A DNA stretch of 61,901 nucleotides, taken from the IMG/VR virus record IMGVR_UViG_3300017960_000670, positions 1 through 61,901 of that record. One strand, given 5' to 3'. Every line of letters begins with the position of its first letter. Positions within the stretch are counted from its first letter, which is position 1. This document shows positions 24,253 to 32,880 of this stretch, piece by piece. The notes under the pieces are model-generated. The model was not told where the DNA came from and did no database searches. It saw nothing but the letters and a program-made list of their open reading frames with translations. This DNA comes from a virus. The position numbers and the translations under genes are program-made.

Positions 24253-25093
24253 GTATTTGCCTCGCACGCTTTTCCACCGTATGACGTTCTCGAATCATCT
24301 GTTGCGCGTTTCTCCCAATCGCTTGATACTGATCTGTTTTCAGAATCCGTCCGATATCCTCTATACTTGTAAGTTTCAAATACGTTTCCCCGTCAACAAA
24401 ACCGCATCTTTCCATAAAAGGCATTTCGAAGCTTGCCAAACATGCTCCATATGCGCAAACTTCGTAATATTTTGGCGGTATATACAAGTCATAAATCCCT
24501 CCGCTAAAATAATATTTTGTCCTCCTTACTGCTTCTTCATACCCTTCTCTTGAAAGGCGATAATTGCCGAAATCATCAGAACAAGATAAAACAAAATCAG
24601 AACGGTTCATCGAAACAAGATGATCATATATTTGAGTTCGGGAAGGGTAAGCTGACCCCACACACCCTGAACACATAGCTGTAATTGTTTTTTCGAAACG
24701 GTCAGGGACTTCCAAAACAAACCACGGCACAAGTTCGATCCTGCATCCAACAGCTTTCCCAAAATCAATCAATTCTTCGGGACAAGTTTGTAAACAACAA
24801 AGCAGATCAGGCTGGACGATTTTTATCCATTCTCTTATTTTGGTTTCATTGTTAACATAGTCGCTCAGAAAAGAATAGACAAACTCTGCTGGTCTTTTTT
24901 TTGGGACCGCCCAAGTATGACAAAACGCAATATCATAATCGCCTTCTACTACATCATATGATATAGTATCAGGGGGCAACGGAACCAAAGTTGCATCACC
25001 GATTGCTTTTGGCAAGGCAATTCCTATTCCTTCAGTCCAAAAGGTCCAATAATCTGTTGGCCTTTTTTGACCATAATAAGAAACCACTTTCAT
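24212..25093 (-). CDS. glycosyltransferase, CgeB-like
   Basis: A 293-residue protein whose C-terminal half, with GIYDLYIPPKYYEVCAYGA then VDGETYLKLTSIEDIGR and NAQQMIRERHT, matches the second domain of CgeB-type GT-B glycosyltransferases. The N-terminal half is a divergent Rossmann domain with several cysteines. Its stop lies inside the following gene. Sugar specificity unknown. Confidence 0.8.
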   Translation of the reverse strand: MKVVSYYGQKRPTDYWTFWTEGIGIALPKAIGDATLVPLPPDTISYDVVEGDYDIAFCHTWAVPKKRPAEFVYSFLSDYVNNETKIREWIKIVQPDLLCCLQTCPEELIDFGKAVGCRIELVPWFVLEVPDRFEKTITAMCSGCVGSAYPSRTQIYDHLVSMNRSDFVLSCSDDFGNYRLSREGYEEAVRRTKYYFSGGIYDLYIPPKYYEVCAYGACLASFEMPFMERCGFVDGETYLKLTSIEDIGRILKTDQYQAIGRNAQQMIRERHTVEKRARQIREFAREKFQSICR

Positions 25094-25818
25094 ACTTCTT
25101 TCTCCAACACTTCTTTTAACTTCCCTTTGAAATGAAGTATTTTGTATTCGGGCCTTCCAATAGCTTCAAGAATTTCTTTACGTGCTTTATCAAATGAGTC
25201 AGGGATATTAAACTCTACGCTTGGACAAAAATTATATTTTGGGCCAAGATCAGTTACGTGACATTCAAACGGGAGCAAATTTTCATGAACAGTGCAAAGC
25301 ATATCCTGATCACACCACCAATCGAAACCTCTCCCACGATCAAATTTTTTGCGAAATTTAACATAAGGAGTCCATGTTGGATTCAAGCCTTGTTCAAATC
25401 GGAAATCAATGAATTGTTTTGATCGCTTATTGTAATTGAATCCAACCGTTCCTCCGTTGATCGGGTACCAATAAGGATAATGTCTGCTTGTTATGTACAC
25501 ATCTCCTTTTGGAAGGTCTTCAAAAATATCTGCTTGAACAAGCATATCAGTATCCAATACAAATACTTTATCGCCAGCCGAAAACTTTGTTCCAGCTAAA
25601 CATTCTATTCTACAAAGCATCCTTCTATCATCCCACTTGCTTTGAATCACGTCATAAAATTCAATCCTGTTATTCCATTTTTCAACAGTTGCCTTGTCTT
25701 TATCAGAAAAAGAAATTGCATGAAACAAAATCTTACAATCACAATGTTGCAAAACCGAATGAATCATCTTATCAACAACAAGCGTCAATTCGTCTGAAAG
25801 TACAAGCACATAGTTCAT
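25090..25818 (-). CDS. glycosyltransferase-like protein (GT8-type, GT-A fold)
   Basis: A 242-residue protein with VFVLDTDMLVQ (D-x-D metal site near residue 90), NGGTVGFNYN, and WWCDQDMLCTV. The C-terminal ILHFKGK supplies the conserved His/Lys-Gly of GT8 enzymes. I use the ATG that overlaps the preceding stop by ATGA rather than a longer frame. Acts in the cytoplasm on an unknown acceptor. Confidence 0.83.
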   Translation of the reverse strand: MNYVLVLSDELTLVVDKMIHSVLQHCDCKILFHAISFSDKDKATVEKWNNRIEFYDVIQSKWDDRRMLCRIECLAGTKFSAGDKVFVLDTDMLVQADIFEDLPKGDVYITSRHYPYWYPINGGTVGFNYNKRSKQFIDFRFEQGLNPTWTPYVKFRKKFDRGRGFDWWCDQDMLCTVHENLLPFECHVTDLGPKYNFCPSVEFNIPDSFDKARKEILEAIGRPEYKILHFKGKLKEVLEKEV

Positions 25819-26603
25819 AGCGGCACAACTTTCTCCCCTTCCCAAACATAACCCATTTTACGGTACTTTTCAATATTATCTCGTACGTATGCAGGATAGC
25901 TACCATCTATATTCACTACACTTGTAAACTCCGTATTCAAATCACAAAAGGAACGTTTCTTAGCAATTGCAGTTTTGATAGTAGCAAGCGTTTCGGGAGT
26001 GTTAAATTCCTGATGAGCAAAAGCTTTAATCTTCTTACATACCTGCTCGGTACCCCCCAAATAAGAAAAGTGCCAGCCTCCTTTCACTTTGCGATTGCAA
26101 CCAAGATGTCGGAAATGAGTAAGCGTAGGATTGTGATGCGCTTTGAATTCTCTCCACGGCATTACGTACGCATGCGTCCAATCCCAATTTGCAACAAGGT
26201 TGAAATAATAGTAATAGCAAACATGACTTATTCGCACGCGAGACCTTTTCTTCAACGCTCTTAAAATGGCCACCGGAGAAGAAATTTCATCCGCATCAGA
26301 AACATGAACAGAGTCGCCGTCCTTGATATTGTCAAGCCCACGGATCATTTCGTTGCGTTGATAACGTTCTCTTTCCCAATGGTCTTCGCCTTGTGGCATA
26401 TCATCAATTACAACGTGAATAATTTTGTGCTCAAACTTCTCCCAACGATTTCTATTTTCATGAAAGTATAAGGGTTTTGACTCATTGCTGTGCGTTCGCG
26501 TACTCTCGCTGATTACGAACTTATCGACAACGTTGTTCAACGTGTTCAAACGAATATCAAGGATTTCAAGCTCGTTGAAAAACGGGAAGCAATCATAAAT
26601 CAT
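25815..26603 (-). CDS. glycosyltransferase family 17-like protein
   Basis: A 262-residue protein matching GT17 (beta-1,4 N-acetylglucosaminyltransferase family): YDCFPFFNELEILDIRLN at the start, VDKFVISEST, KPLYFHE and VSDADEI, then GWHFSYLGG. GT17 is best known from the eukaryotic bisecting-GlcNAc enzyme, but short bacterial and viral forms of about this length exist. The D-A-D replaces the classic D-x-D. Confidence 0.88.
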   Translation of the reverse strand: MIYDCFPFFNELEILDIRLNTLNNVVDKFVISESTRTHSNESKPLYFHENRNRWEKFEHKIIHVVIDDMPQGEDHWERERYQRNEMIRGLDNIKDGDSVHVSDADEISSPVAILRALKKRSRVRISHVCYYYYFNLVANWDWTHAYVMPWREFKAHHNPTLTHFRHLGCNRKVKGGWHFSYLGGTEQVCKKIKAFAHQEFNTPETLATIKTAIAKKRSFCDLNTEFTSVVNIDGSYPAYVRDNIEKYRKMGYVWEGEKVVPL

Positions 26604-27091
26604 TCGCTTGTTCTCTTTTTAGCCGCAATGAAAAAACTGTAATCTTCATGTTTTGCTATGTTCTCGACCACTTCCAAGCAATCGGGAAGCAAATTCAAAA
26701 ACTCATCTAATGTCCACATGTGTTTGTGCTCTGAATTTGGTTGTGTGTACAATAAACGATCGGGCAAATAAACAACTACATGACCACCGGGACAGGTCAC
26801 ACGCGTCATTTCTTTTAACATCAATTCTGGATCAGCAAGATGTTCTAAAAAGTGACTACTGTAAACATAGCTAAAACTGTTTGATTCAAACAGGTTTAGG
26901 TTAACAATTTTGTGTTTGATATTTACAACAGACAAATCACGCCATTCTTTTATCCCGCTATGAATCACATCCATCCCAGCGTCAATTCCAATCGCCTCTG
27001 GGCGAATCTTTTCGTCGCCGCAACCAAGATCGATTCCGCAACCCTCACAATACTTTATTGCCAATGGTCGTATCTTTGTTGTCTCGTTCAT
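26600..27091 (-). CDS. class I SAM-dependent methyltransferase
   Basis: A 163-residue Methyltransf_11-type protein: GIDLGCGDEKIRPEAIGID is motif I with strand 2, SSHFLEHLADPELMLKEM is motif IV, CPGGHVVVYLPD motif V. The ATG overlaps the preceding stop (ATGA). Probably acts on a sugar or carrier within the glycan pathway. Confidence 0.87.
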   Translation of the reverse strand: MNETTKIRPLAIKYCEGCGIDLGCGDEKIRPEAIGIDAGMDVIHSGIKEWRDLSVVNIKHKIVNLNLFESNSFSYVYSSHFLEHLADPELMLKEMTRVTCPGGHVVVYLPDRLLYTQPNSEHKHMWTLDEFLNLLPDCLEVVENIAKHEDYSFFIAAKKRTSE

Positions 27092-28245
27092 TTGGCCCAT
27101 TTCTTTCTGAGAAAATTCTTGTTGCGAATTTCGCACCTATCGGTGAATTCCTTCATTTCATTTCCTGATGATTTGCTTGTTTGATGCCGAATATGGACGA
27201 TGTTTGCTTTCACTTCACGAATCTTGTAACCATGATGAATCAAGTTTGTTGAAAAATCTGAATCTTCGCAATAGGCAAAATCAATTTCTGGATCAAACAA
27301 CCCCAACTTTTCATAAATACACCTTGGGACAACGAAACACCAACCCTCAATATAAGGGCGACTTGTTTTACGGTTTACAAAACTGAAATCTGATTTCAGA
27401 TGACCCATTGAAGGACCGACTTGTGCCAATTTTGGATCGGCCTTCAACGCTGCCATCATATGTATCAACCAATCCTTTTGAACGATAACGTCGTCGTTCA
27501 AGATACAAAGATACTTTCCTTTTGAAATAGCAGCACCCATATTACAAGGAACAACATACCCTGCATAATTTGGAATTTCGATCATGGTGTGATTAGGATA
27601 AAGATTGAGTAACTTTACAACGCTGATTGTAAAAGCTGTTTCAGGCGTGTTGACTATCACTATCAATTCATAATTTTTTGTGTGCGCCCGCAAGCTGTCA
27701 AGACAATTCTTGAGATGATCAAGACGTTTTGCCGTTGGAATAATAATACTGAGTTCCGGCTTTTCCTTTGAAGCAAATTCTGGAGTTGTTTTAACGGCAG
27801 GTAAAATTTCAATTTCATTGTCTTTGTCTTTCCCGTAATGCAACAAACAAGCCAACTCGCCAGATTGAAGAGCGCCATTGAATTTTAATTGAAGGTCTCT
27901 GTGAAGCGGTGCGCCATGTTTTACAGTAAGCGCATTTCCATTTGCTCCATCTGGCGAATAAATTTTAATCTCATAGAGCTGCCCTTTTTCCAGTTCTAAG
28001 TCAACGACGAATTTTTTGTAAACATTGTCTTCAAAATAATCTGCTTTCACAGAGTGGGTTTTAATGTTTTTATCGTCTCTCCAAATCTCAATTTTCATCA
28101 AACAAGCATTGCGGCGTTGAAACGTTGCAAACTCAACAGAAACGGCATGCAAAAAATCGCCCTTTGCCAAAAATGGTTGCTGGACGATTTTGCCTTTTAT
28201 GAGTTCGCCTGAAAGATATGTAACATCGCCAAATCGTTCAATCAT
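27088..28245 (-). CDS. two-domain glycosyltransferase: beta-sandwich plus GT2
   Basis: A 385-residue protein. Residues 1-135 look like an all-beta, carbohydrate-binding-like domain (QPFLAKGDFLHAVSVEFATF). Residues about 165-385 are a GT2 domain: LSIIIPTAKRLDHLKNCL, ILNDDVIVQ (metal site), RCIYEKLGLFDPEIDFAYCEDSDF, with the EDSD catalytic element. It is the first glycosyltransferase of the cluster. The N-terminal fold is inferred from strand pattern only. Confidence 0.87.
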   Translation of the reverse strand: MIERFGDVTYLSGELIKGKIVQQPFLAKGDFLHAVSVEFATFQRRNACLMKIEIWRDDKNIKTHSVKADYFEDNVYKKFVVDLELEKGQLYEIKIYSPDGANGNALTVKHGAPLHRDLQLKFNGALQSGELACLLHYGKDKDNEIEILPAVKTTPEFASKEKPELSIIIPTAKRLDHLKNCLDSLRAHTKNYELIVIVNTPETAFTISVVKLLNLYPNHTMIEIPNYAGYVVPCNMGAAISKGKYLCILNDDVIVQKDWLIHMMAALKADPKLAQVGPSMGHLKSDFSFVNRKTSRPYIEGWCFVVPRCIYEKLGLFDPEIDFAYCEDSDFSTNLIHHGYKIREVKANIVHIRHQTSKSSGNEMKEFTDRCEIRNKNFLRKKWAK

Positions 28246-28275
28246 AATTTCAGCTTTCCAAAATTGAATAAGCTG

Positions 28276-28614
28276 CTACGAAGTTATTGCTTTTCGCCTG
28301 CGCAATCTTTTGTCCAGCTTGATAAAGTCGCCACGTCCCCATCCTCTGAATTGCCCCGCTTGAGAAAGGCCGACTGAATCTTTCCCACGATAAGCAATTT
28401 CTCCAATTTGGTTATAAAGGACCGCACGTTGCGGCACGGGGAGTGGATTCCTTTTCAACTGTTTAACTACGCGACTGATTTCCGAGTCTGAAACGTTTGA
28501 ACCAGAACACAAAATTCCAGAAAGCAGCTTTGCAATTCTCAAAAGCTCAAGCGCAATGGCCTTCCGCTCCACTTCAGAAAAAGCAATCCTTCTAATCAGC
28601 TCATTCGTTCTCAA
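28276..28614 (-). CDS. hypothetical protein with ELLRIA helix
   Basis: A 112-residue basic protein. Residues about 16-30 contain AIALELLRIAKLLSG, the helix motif shared with proteins at 54492, 57687, 28994 and 11880. I start it at a TTG that overlaps the preceding stop (TTGA) with TGGAG seven bases upstream, because no in-frame ATG exists. The C-terminal half (GRGDFIKLDKRLRRRK) is basic. Function unknown. Confidence 0.72.
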   Translation of the reverse strand: MRTNELIRRIAFSEVERKAIALELLRIAKLLSGILCSGSNVSDSEISRVVKQLKRNPLPVPQRAVLYNQIGEIAYRGKDSVGLSQAGQFRGWGRGDFIKLDKRLRRRKAITS

Positions 28615-28997
28615 TAGAATACTCCATAACAAGTCATTTTAATACGATACAAACCATTTATGATTTGAAAACTATCAACGTTCTCCGGCGATAAATGCGC
28701 CGTAAATACAAACTTTCTTTTCCTGCTTTTCTTCCCTTTGTTTTTAAGCTTAACTTCTTTCCCTATATCTGGTCCACCCAGATCGTTCTTCAAAACTTCT
28801 TTGCGCAATTCCTTGCAAGTAACTTTGTCCAATCCTGTATCCGGCAAATCAGTAGGCGCTTCGATGATCGCGTCAAACTTGTAAACTTTGTCCTTTGCTT
28901 CGTTCTTCTCGGAGCCTTTTCTTTTTACATAAGCAATCTTACATGTCTCAGGGACAAGTTTGAAAACGTTTAGATATGCTCGCTTGGCCAAATTCAT
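28611..28997 (-). CDS. hypothetical protein
   Basis: A 128-residue protein, Lys-rich in the middle (KLKNKGKKSRKRK) with strands at both ends. It overlaps both neighbours by four bases. No family recognised. It belongs to the three-gene group between the class B motif at 29237 and the glycan genes. Confidence 0.78.
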   Translation of the reverse strand: MNLAKRAYLNVFKLVPETCKIAYVKRKGSEKNEAKDKVYKFDAIIEAPTDLPDTGLDKVTCKELRKEVLKNDLGGPDIGKEVKLKNKGKKSRKRKFVFTAHLSPENVDSFQIINGLYRIKMTCYGVFY

Positions 28998-29200
28998 TTT
29001 AACATCTGCACGATACTCAACAATTCTTTCGCTACCATCTGATTCAATTCCATCTCTTCGCTTGGATTGTAAAGATGTACTGGATCAGGGGTCGTCATTG
29101 GTCCCAAAGCTACGCACTCTTCTTCGCCTAAAACAACTTCGTCTTCGTCCGGGTCTCCCGGAACATATAGCTCTTCTGCGATTCTTTGTCCACGTCTCAT
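28994..29200 (-). CDS. small acidic protein with C-terminal AKELLSI helix
   Basis: A 68-residue protein with a GGAGGAG ribosome binding site. The first half is acidic (DPDEDEVVLGEEE); the end, MVAKELLSIVQMLK, is a variant of the recurring (A/T)xE(L/I)xxIAxxL helix. It is the first gene after a class B motif. Function unknown. Confidence 0.75.
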   Translation of the reverse strand: MRRGQRIAEELYVPGDPDEDEVVLGEEECVALGPMTTPDPVHLYNPSEEMELNQMVAKELLSIVQMLK

Positions 29201-29236
29201 TGCAGCTCCTCCTGCAAAAGTCTGTTACTTAATAGT

Positions 29237-29253
29237 GAATATAAAAGAATTAT
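29237..29253 (-). promoter_or_regulatory. class B promoter-like motif
   Basis: The minus strand reads ATAATTCTTTTATATTC and includes the stop codon of the RuvC-like gene. It ends 37 bases above the start at 29200. No other promoter-like site is visible between here and 13145, so the glycan cluster may depend on it. Confidence 0.52.
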
Positions 29254-29852
29254 GCACCTGATTGAAGGAGGCTGTCACAATTGTATTTTGGGCGGTCGTT
29301 TATGACTTTTGAAATAACTTCTTCTTGAAACTTTGGGAAGGCTTTATCGCTGGTCAATTTTTCAATAATAGCTAAGGACAGTTTCGCTAACGTACAAGCG
29401 TCAGCTTGATTATCATCCTTTGCGTCAACGCTCCACCGTTTGAAAACTTCTCTGAGAACCAAATTTTTGTTTGCGTTTCCTTTCCCAACAACAAACTTCT
29501 TCAATTGGCTTGGCGCTACTACCGCGAACGGCAAACCAGACTCATAAAGTTTGATTCGCATCAACGTTCCCAACCCGACCAAATTGATTGCCGCTCCAAA
29601 CTGTTGCCTTGACGCCGGGACATAAAAATCCTCAATGCAAATCAATTTCGTTTCTGGAGGAATCATCGTCAACACTTTATCTGTAATATACATCAGCCGA
29701 TCAAGGTCTGAAGCATATTCCCTTGGCTTTGTTTTTATCGTTTCCAAAGTGATCAATGGACCAGTCAACTTGCAAAATCCAGTCCCGCTCAAAGACATAT
29801 CCAATCCAATGGTATGAAAACGTATCGGTTCTCTTTGAATTTCAGCTCCCAT
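29250..29852 (-). CDS. RuvC-like Holliday-junction resolvase
   Basis: A 200-residue RNase H-fold nuclease. Asp 18 (GLDMSLSGTG), Glu 74 (CIEDFY) and the Asp 146/147 and 151 group (KDDNQADA) match the four-acid site of RuvC, and LGTLMRIKLYE follows the usual helix. It should cut four-way junctions during recombination or before packaging. The gene follows the half-Rad50, Sm-like and coiled-coil genes in the same unit. Confidence 0.88.
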   Translation of the reverse strand: MGAEIQREPIRFHTIGLDMSLSGTGFCKLTGPLITLETIKTKPREYASDLDRLMYITDKVLTMIPPETKLICIEDFYVPASRQQFGAAINLVGLGTLMRIKLYESGLPFAVVAPSQLKKFVVGKGNANKNLVLREVFKRWSVDAKDDNQADACTLAKLSLAIIEKLTSDKAFPKFQEEVISKVINDRPKYNCDSLLQSGA

Positions 29853-30097
29853 TACTCCCCTTTCAATGATTCCTCAACTTCAGAAATCAAAGCATCTGCT
29901 TCTGCTTCAAGTTTTGCAGTCAACGCTGGCAATTCAGAAATTTCACAATCAAACTTTTCACGACATTCCTTTTCCATCTCGGCCAACGCTTTTTCTTGAA
30001 TTTCAATACTACCTTCTAAGCGGTCTTTTTCCGCAGTCAATTCAGATACTTTTTCTCGCAACTCATTAATGCGTTCAAGTTTGTCTTCACTCGCCAT
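29852..30097 (-). CDS. small coiled-coil protein
   Basis: An 81-residue protein that is almost entirely heptad-patterned (LREKVSELTAEKDRLEGSI), so a dimeric coiled coil is likely. It shares a TAATG overlap with the resolvase start. Position after the Rad50-like gene suggests a structural role in recombination, but this is inference. Confidence 0.78.
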   Translation of the reverse strand: MASEDKLERINELREKVSELTAEKDRLEGSIEIQEKALAEMEKECREKFDCEISELPALTAKLEAEADALISEVEESLKGE

Positions 30098-30497
30098 TTT
30101 CAAGTTCTCCAAAGATCATTCCGCCAAGAATTTTCTTCAACTTTGACTGTTCGACAGAAAATAGATCACCCAAGTTTTCAATCTTGTTTGCTGGCCCAAG
30201 CCCTACGGCTTTGCGGAAAAGCTCAATATTCTTTTTCAACGACGTTCCATCTGTCACATAATATACTTCCATTTCTTTTCCAAATCCATCAACGACTGAC
30301 AAAACGTCCAACCCTGATTTGGACACGACGCAAGAACGTCCGCGTACCATGAAAAATCCAATGTGCTTTTTAGCTATCGTGATTATGTTTTCATCTTCTT
30401 GAACAATTATTCTATCGCGTTGATCTGCAATCAACTTCCCTTGAACTGAGTCTCCTTGAACGCGGATTAAAACGTTTTTCCCGATATGATCCTTCAT
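30087..30497 (-). CDS. Sm-like small barrel protein (tentative)
   Basis: A 136-residue protein whose first 55 residues, IGKNVLIRVQGDSVQGKLI through ENIITIAKKHIGFF, look like a five-stranded Sm/Hfq barrel. The rest is helical. The ATG overlaps the preceding stop (ATGA). Sm-like folds bind RNA, but there is no direct evidence of that here. Confidence 0.6.
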   Translation of the reverse strand: MKDHIGKNVLIRVQGDSVQGKLIADQRDRIIVQEDENIITIAKKHIGFFMVRGRSCVVSKSGLDVLSVVDGFGKEMEVYYVTDGTSLKKNIELFRKAVGLGPANKIENLGDLFSVEQSKLKKILGGMIFGELENGE

Positions 30498-31798
30498 TCT
30501 TGTTCTCCAGAGCAGTATGCGTCGCACCCTTCGTGTACTGGTTTCAAACAAATGGGACACAAATCAATTTCCTTCATTGCTTCATTCTTTTGTCTTTCTG
30601 CTCCTGAAAGTTTTTCTTGAATTGCCTCTTGAGCTTCTATATTTCCGTTCAAAGAAACCAACAAGGTTTCACGCCGTTGAATAAAGCTACTTGTCTCTAT
30701 AACAGCTTGTAAAGCTTTGCGAGCTAATGAAATGGATTCCTCAGATTCAGAGACTTCCCCAATGGCGGATTGACGAGTCTGCATTTCCTCCAAACCTCGA
30801 CTCTTTTCCGTGTGTAATTCAACGATTTTGAGCGCTTCTATACGCTTCTCGCGCTTTTCTGAGGCTTTGATAAGCTTTTCGTCTGCAACGCTCAAATTGG
30901 GTAGTTTTTGAAGTCTGAGAATGCTTTGACTCAATTCTGTATCCGCAGTTTTCCAATCCCGTATGAACCCATTTTGCTTAGCCGTTTTTTCACGCTTCTC
31001 TTCAGCCTGCTCCAGTTTATCCGCTGCAACGTCCAGCCCTTCATAATGCTCGATCTGCTTCAAACACTTGCTCAAATTTTCACTTACTTTTACTGCTTCA
31101 GAACTCATCTCATATGCTTTAGACGCTGACTCCGTTTTCTTTTTTGCCGTTATCAACTTTTGCTCTATCGAATTCAAAAGCGTTTTCTCTTTTTCTAACT
31201 GCGCTTCATCATTCTTCTGTTTTTCGAGGTCTTTAACTGACGTCTCAAGCTGTTTTACCGAACGCGAATTCCTGATGTTGTCAAGACCAACTTGCCGGAC
31301 AAGCTCTTCCATTCCAGCTAAGCCACTAATTTCATCAATTATCTGAGCACGACTCGAACCTGAAACTTTCTCCCCATCAACTTCAGCCAAAAAGAAATGC
31401 CCTTCCAGCTGATCCATGATATTTGGCTGAATCGAATACGATCCCAACTCAATGGCGTTGAGACCCATCACTTCAGCAGCTTCTGGAATGACGTTTTTTC
31501 CGGGACGAGAGAAACAGATTGTCTTCCCGTTCAACGGCGTGATTTCCCAATTGTTGATATTCTTTCCACGCTCTACCTTGACGGTTCCCTTGTCTGTTCT
31601 TGCAATCACCGTGCTCTTTTTAGTTCCTAACCGCAAACACTCAGGGTCCCATTCGTTATAAGCTACCAATCGCAAAGCGCGGACGGCTGACGTTTTTCCT
31701 GTATTACTCGGGCCGAACAGAACATTGAAGCCTTCTCCAAATTCAAGACGCGTATGTTTGTGATTTTCAAAATTGATCATCTCCAAGCCCAATAACAT
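30494..31798 (-). CDS. half-length Rad50/SMC-like ATPase
   Basis: A 434-residue protein. GFNVLFGPSNTGKTS (Walker A, about 24-37) opens an ABC/SMC head lobe, residues about 175-405 form a long coiled coil, and CPICLKPVHEGC with a further Cys lies at residues 414-429, the zinc hook region. It then stops. The second coil, signature motif and Walker B of a full SbcC/Rad50 are absent, and no frame nearby supplies them. Start: ATG with GGAGG six bases upstream. Confidence 0.85.
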   Translation of the reverse strand: MLLGLEMINFENHKHTRLEFGEGFNVLFGPSNTGKTSAVRALRLVAYNEWDPECLRLGTKKSTVIARTDKGTVKVERGKNINNWEITPLNGKTICFSRPGKNVIPEAAEVMGLNAIELGSYSIQPNIMDQLEGHFFLAEVDGEKVSGSSRAQIIDEISGLAGMEELVRQVGLDNIRNSRSVKQLETSVKDLEKQKNDEAQLEKEKTLLNSIEQKLITAKKKTESASKAYEMSSEAVKVSENLSKCLKQIEHYEGLDVAADKLEQAEEKREKTAKQNGFIRDWKTADTELSQSILRLQKLPNLSVADEKLIKASEKREKRIEALKIVELHTEKSRGLEEMQTRQSAIGEVSESEESISLARKALQAVIETSSFIQRRETLLVSLNGNIEAQEAIQEKLSGAERQKNEAMKEIDLCPICLKPVHEGCDAYCSGEQE

Positions 31799-31816
31799 CA
31801 ACTATCCTCCTTCTAT

Positions 31817-31851
31817 AATTATACAACGCTGAAATCTGTTTTTCAGATTTC
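31817..31851 (-). promoter_or_regulatory. class A promoter with spacer hairpin
   Basis: CTGAAA, 17 bases, then CGTTGTATAATTA on the minus strand, about 20 bases above the Rad50-like start. A perfect inverted repeat, GAAATCTG/CAGATTTC with a TTTTT loop, overlaps the upstream box and spacer (31831-31851), so an operator is possible. The remaining 31852-31928 holds no visible gene or terminator. Confidence 0.65.
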
Positions 31852-31928
31852 TGTTGAACTTTATGAATTTTCTTGCCGCTGGTGTGCTTGCGCGATTGAT
31901 CTAACTTATTGAGATGATTTGAGATATG

Positions 31929-32633
31929 CTATATACGCGGGAACTCTTTCAATGTCTTTACAGATTTCAAACCATGTCCTTCAATGGTAGCATCTGTGTC
32001 CTTTGCGGCTTTTTGTAGCATCGTACAAATTGCTGCAATCCCTTTGTTGTTGAGTTCAAAATTGTCCAACAGTTTTGTGAAATCTTCGTCTTCCCAATAA
32101 TGACCCTCATCATAAACGCTTTTGAGTAAACCTGTCTGTTGAATAAATTTCAAAAGAGCGCAAACGGCAACGTGCGCCTTGACAAAATCTACAGCCCACT
32201 GCGTTTTTGTAAATGAACTTCCGCGCCAAACTTTTCCATTTCTTCCACGATGGACGAGGCCAATATTCGTCGGCTCACAACCTTCGCCCCACCACGTGTG
32301 AAGAACGTAACCTTCGAAATTCTTCGCCCCAGCTTCCCATTTTTCAATTTTGTGTTCTTTCCTGACTCTTTGGCTTGGCGTATCGCTGGAAGAAAACATC
32401 ACAGGTGCTCTTTGTTGATATTGAATCTTAGCCCAAGCATATGCTTCACGCATATCTTCTGGAATGTCTGAATCATCAATAGTTTTCAGATCAGTTGCAT
32501 AGCTCACGTACCACGGCTTTTTGGCAACTTGAAAACCCATCCCTTCTGCAATCTTGCCAATGTACTTCAAGCACTCAATGGCTTTTTGTTTTGTGCTTCT
32601 GTATTCAAGATCAAAGTGGATCGTAATTCCCAT
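31929..32633 (-). CDS. hypothetical protein
   Basis: A 234-residue protein opening MGITIHFDLEYRST with a helix IECLKYIGKIAEGMGF. Similar N-termini occur in bacterial proteins of unknown role that start with a short His strand. The C-terminal half is helical. The ATG used lies 23 bases inside the preceding gene; a longer frame would overlap far more. Confidence 0.75.
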   Translation of the reverse strand: MGITIHFDLEYRSTKQKAIECLKYIGKIAEGMGFQVAKKPWYVSYATDLKTIDDSDIPEDMREAYAWAKIQYQQRAPVMFSSSDTPSQRVRKEHKIEKWEAGAKNFEGYVLHTWWGEGCEPTNIGLVHRGRNGKVWRGSSFTKTQWAVDFVKAHVAVCALLKFIQQTGLLKSVYDEGHYWEDEDFTKLLDNFELNNKGIAAICTMLQKAAKDTDATIEGHGLKSVKTLKEFPRI

Positions 32634-32880
32634 GCTCAACACCCGCTGACATTTCAAACGTTCCAGCGCTTTCAAGTATAGACGTGTAGTTGTCAAATCT
32701 CTTTTTTACTTCTCCCGGCAGTTTGTCTTTATGTTCCCGCAAAGCCTCGATCAACTCGCCACTACTCTCCTTGATATGCGCGTCCATGTGCATCGCCGCG
32801 CCTTCTTTTGGGGACAACCCTATCAAACTCCAAGCAGGAGCAAGATCGCGCTTGCAAATTGGACAAATATATTCAGGCAT
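32611..32880 (-). CDS. small zinc-finger-type protein
   Basis: An 89-residue protein with MPEYICPICKRDL at the start and HMDAH further on, a C2H2-type metal pattern (C-x2-C then H-x3-H). A helix and acidic tail follow. The ATG used overlaps the preceding gene by eight bases and opens just before the cysteines. Function unknown. Confidence 0.72.
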   Translation of the reverse strand: MPEYICPICKRDLAPAWSLIGLSPKEGAAMHMDAHIKESSGELIEALREHKDKLPGEVKKRFDNYTSILESAGTFEMSAGVEHGNYDPL

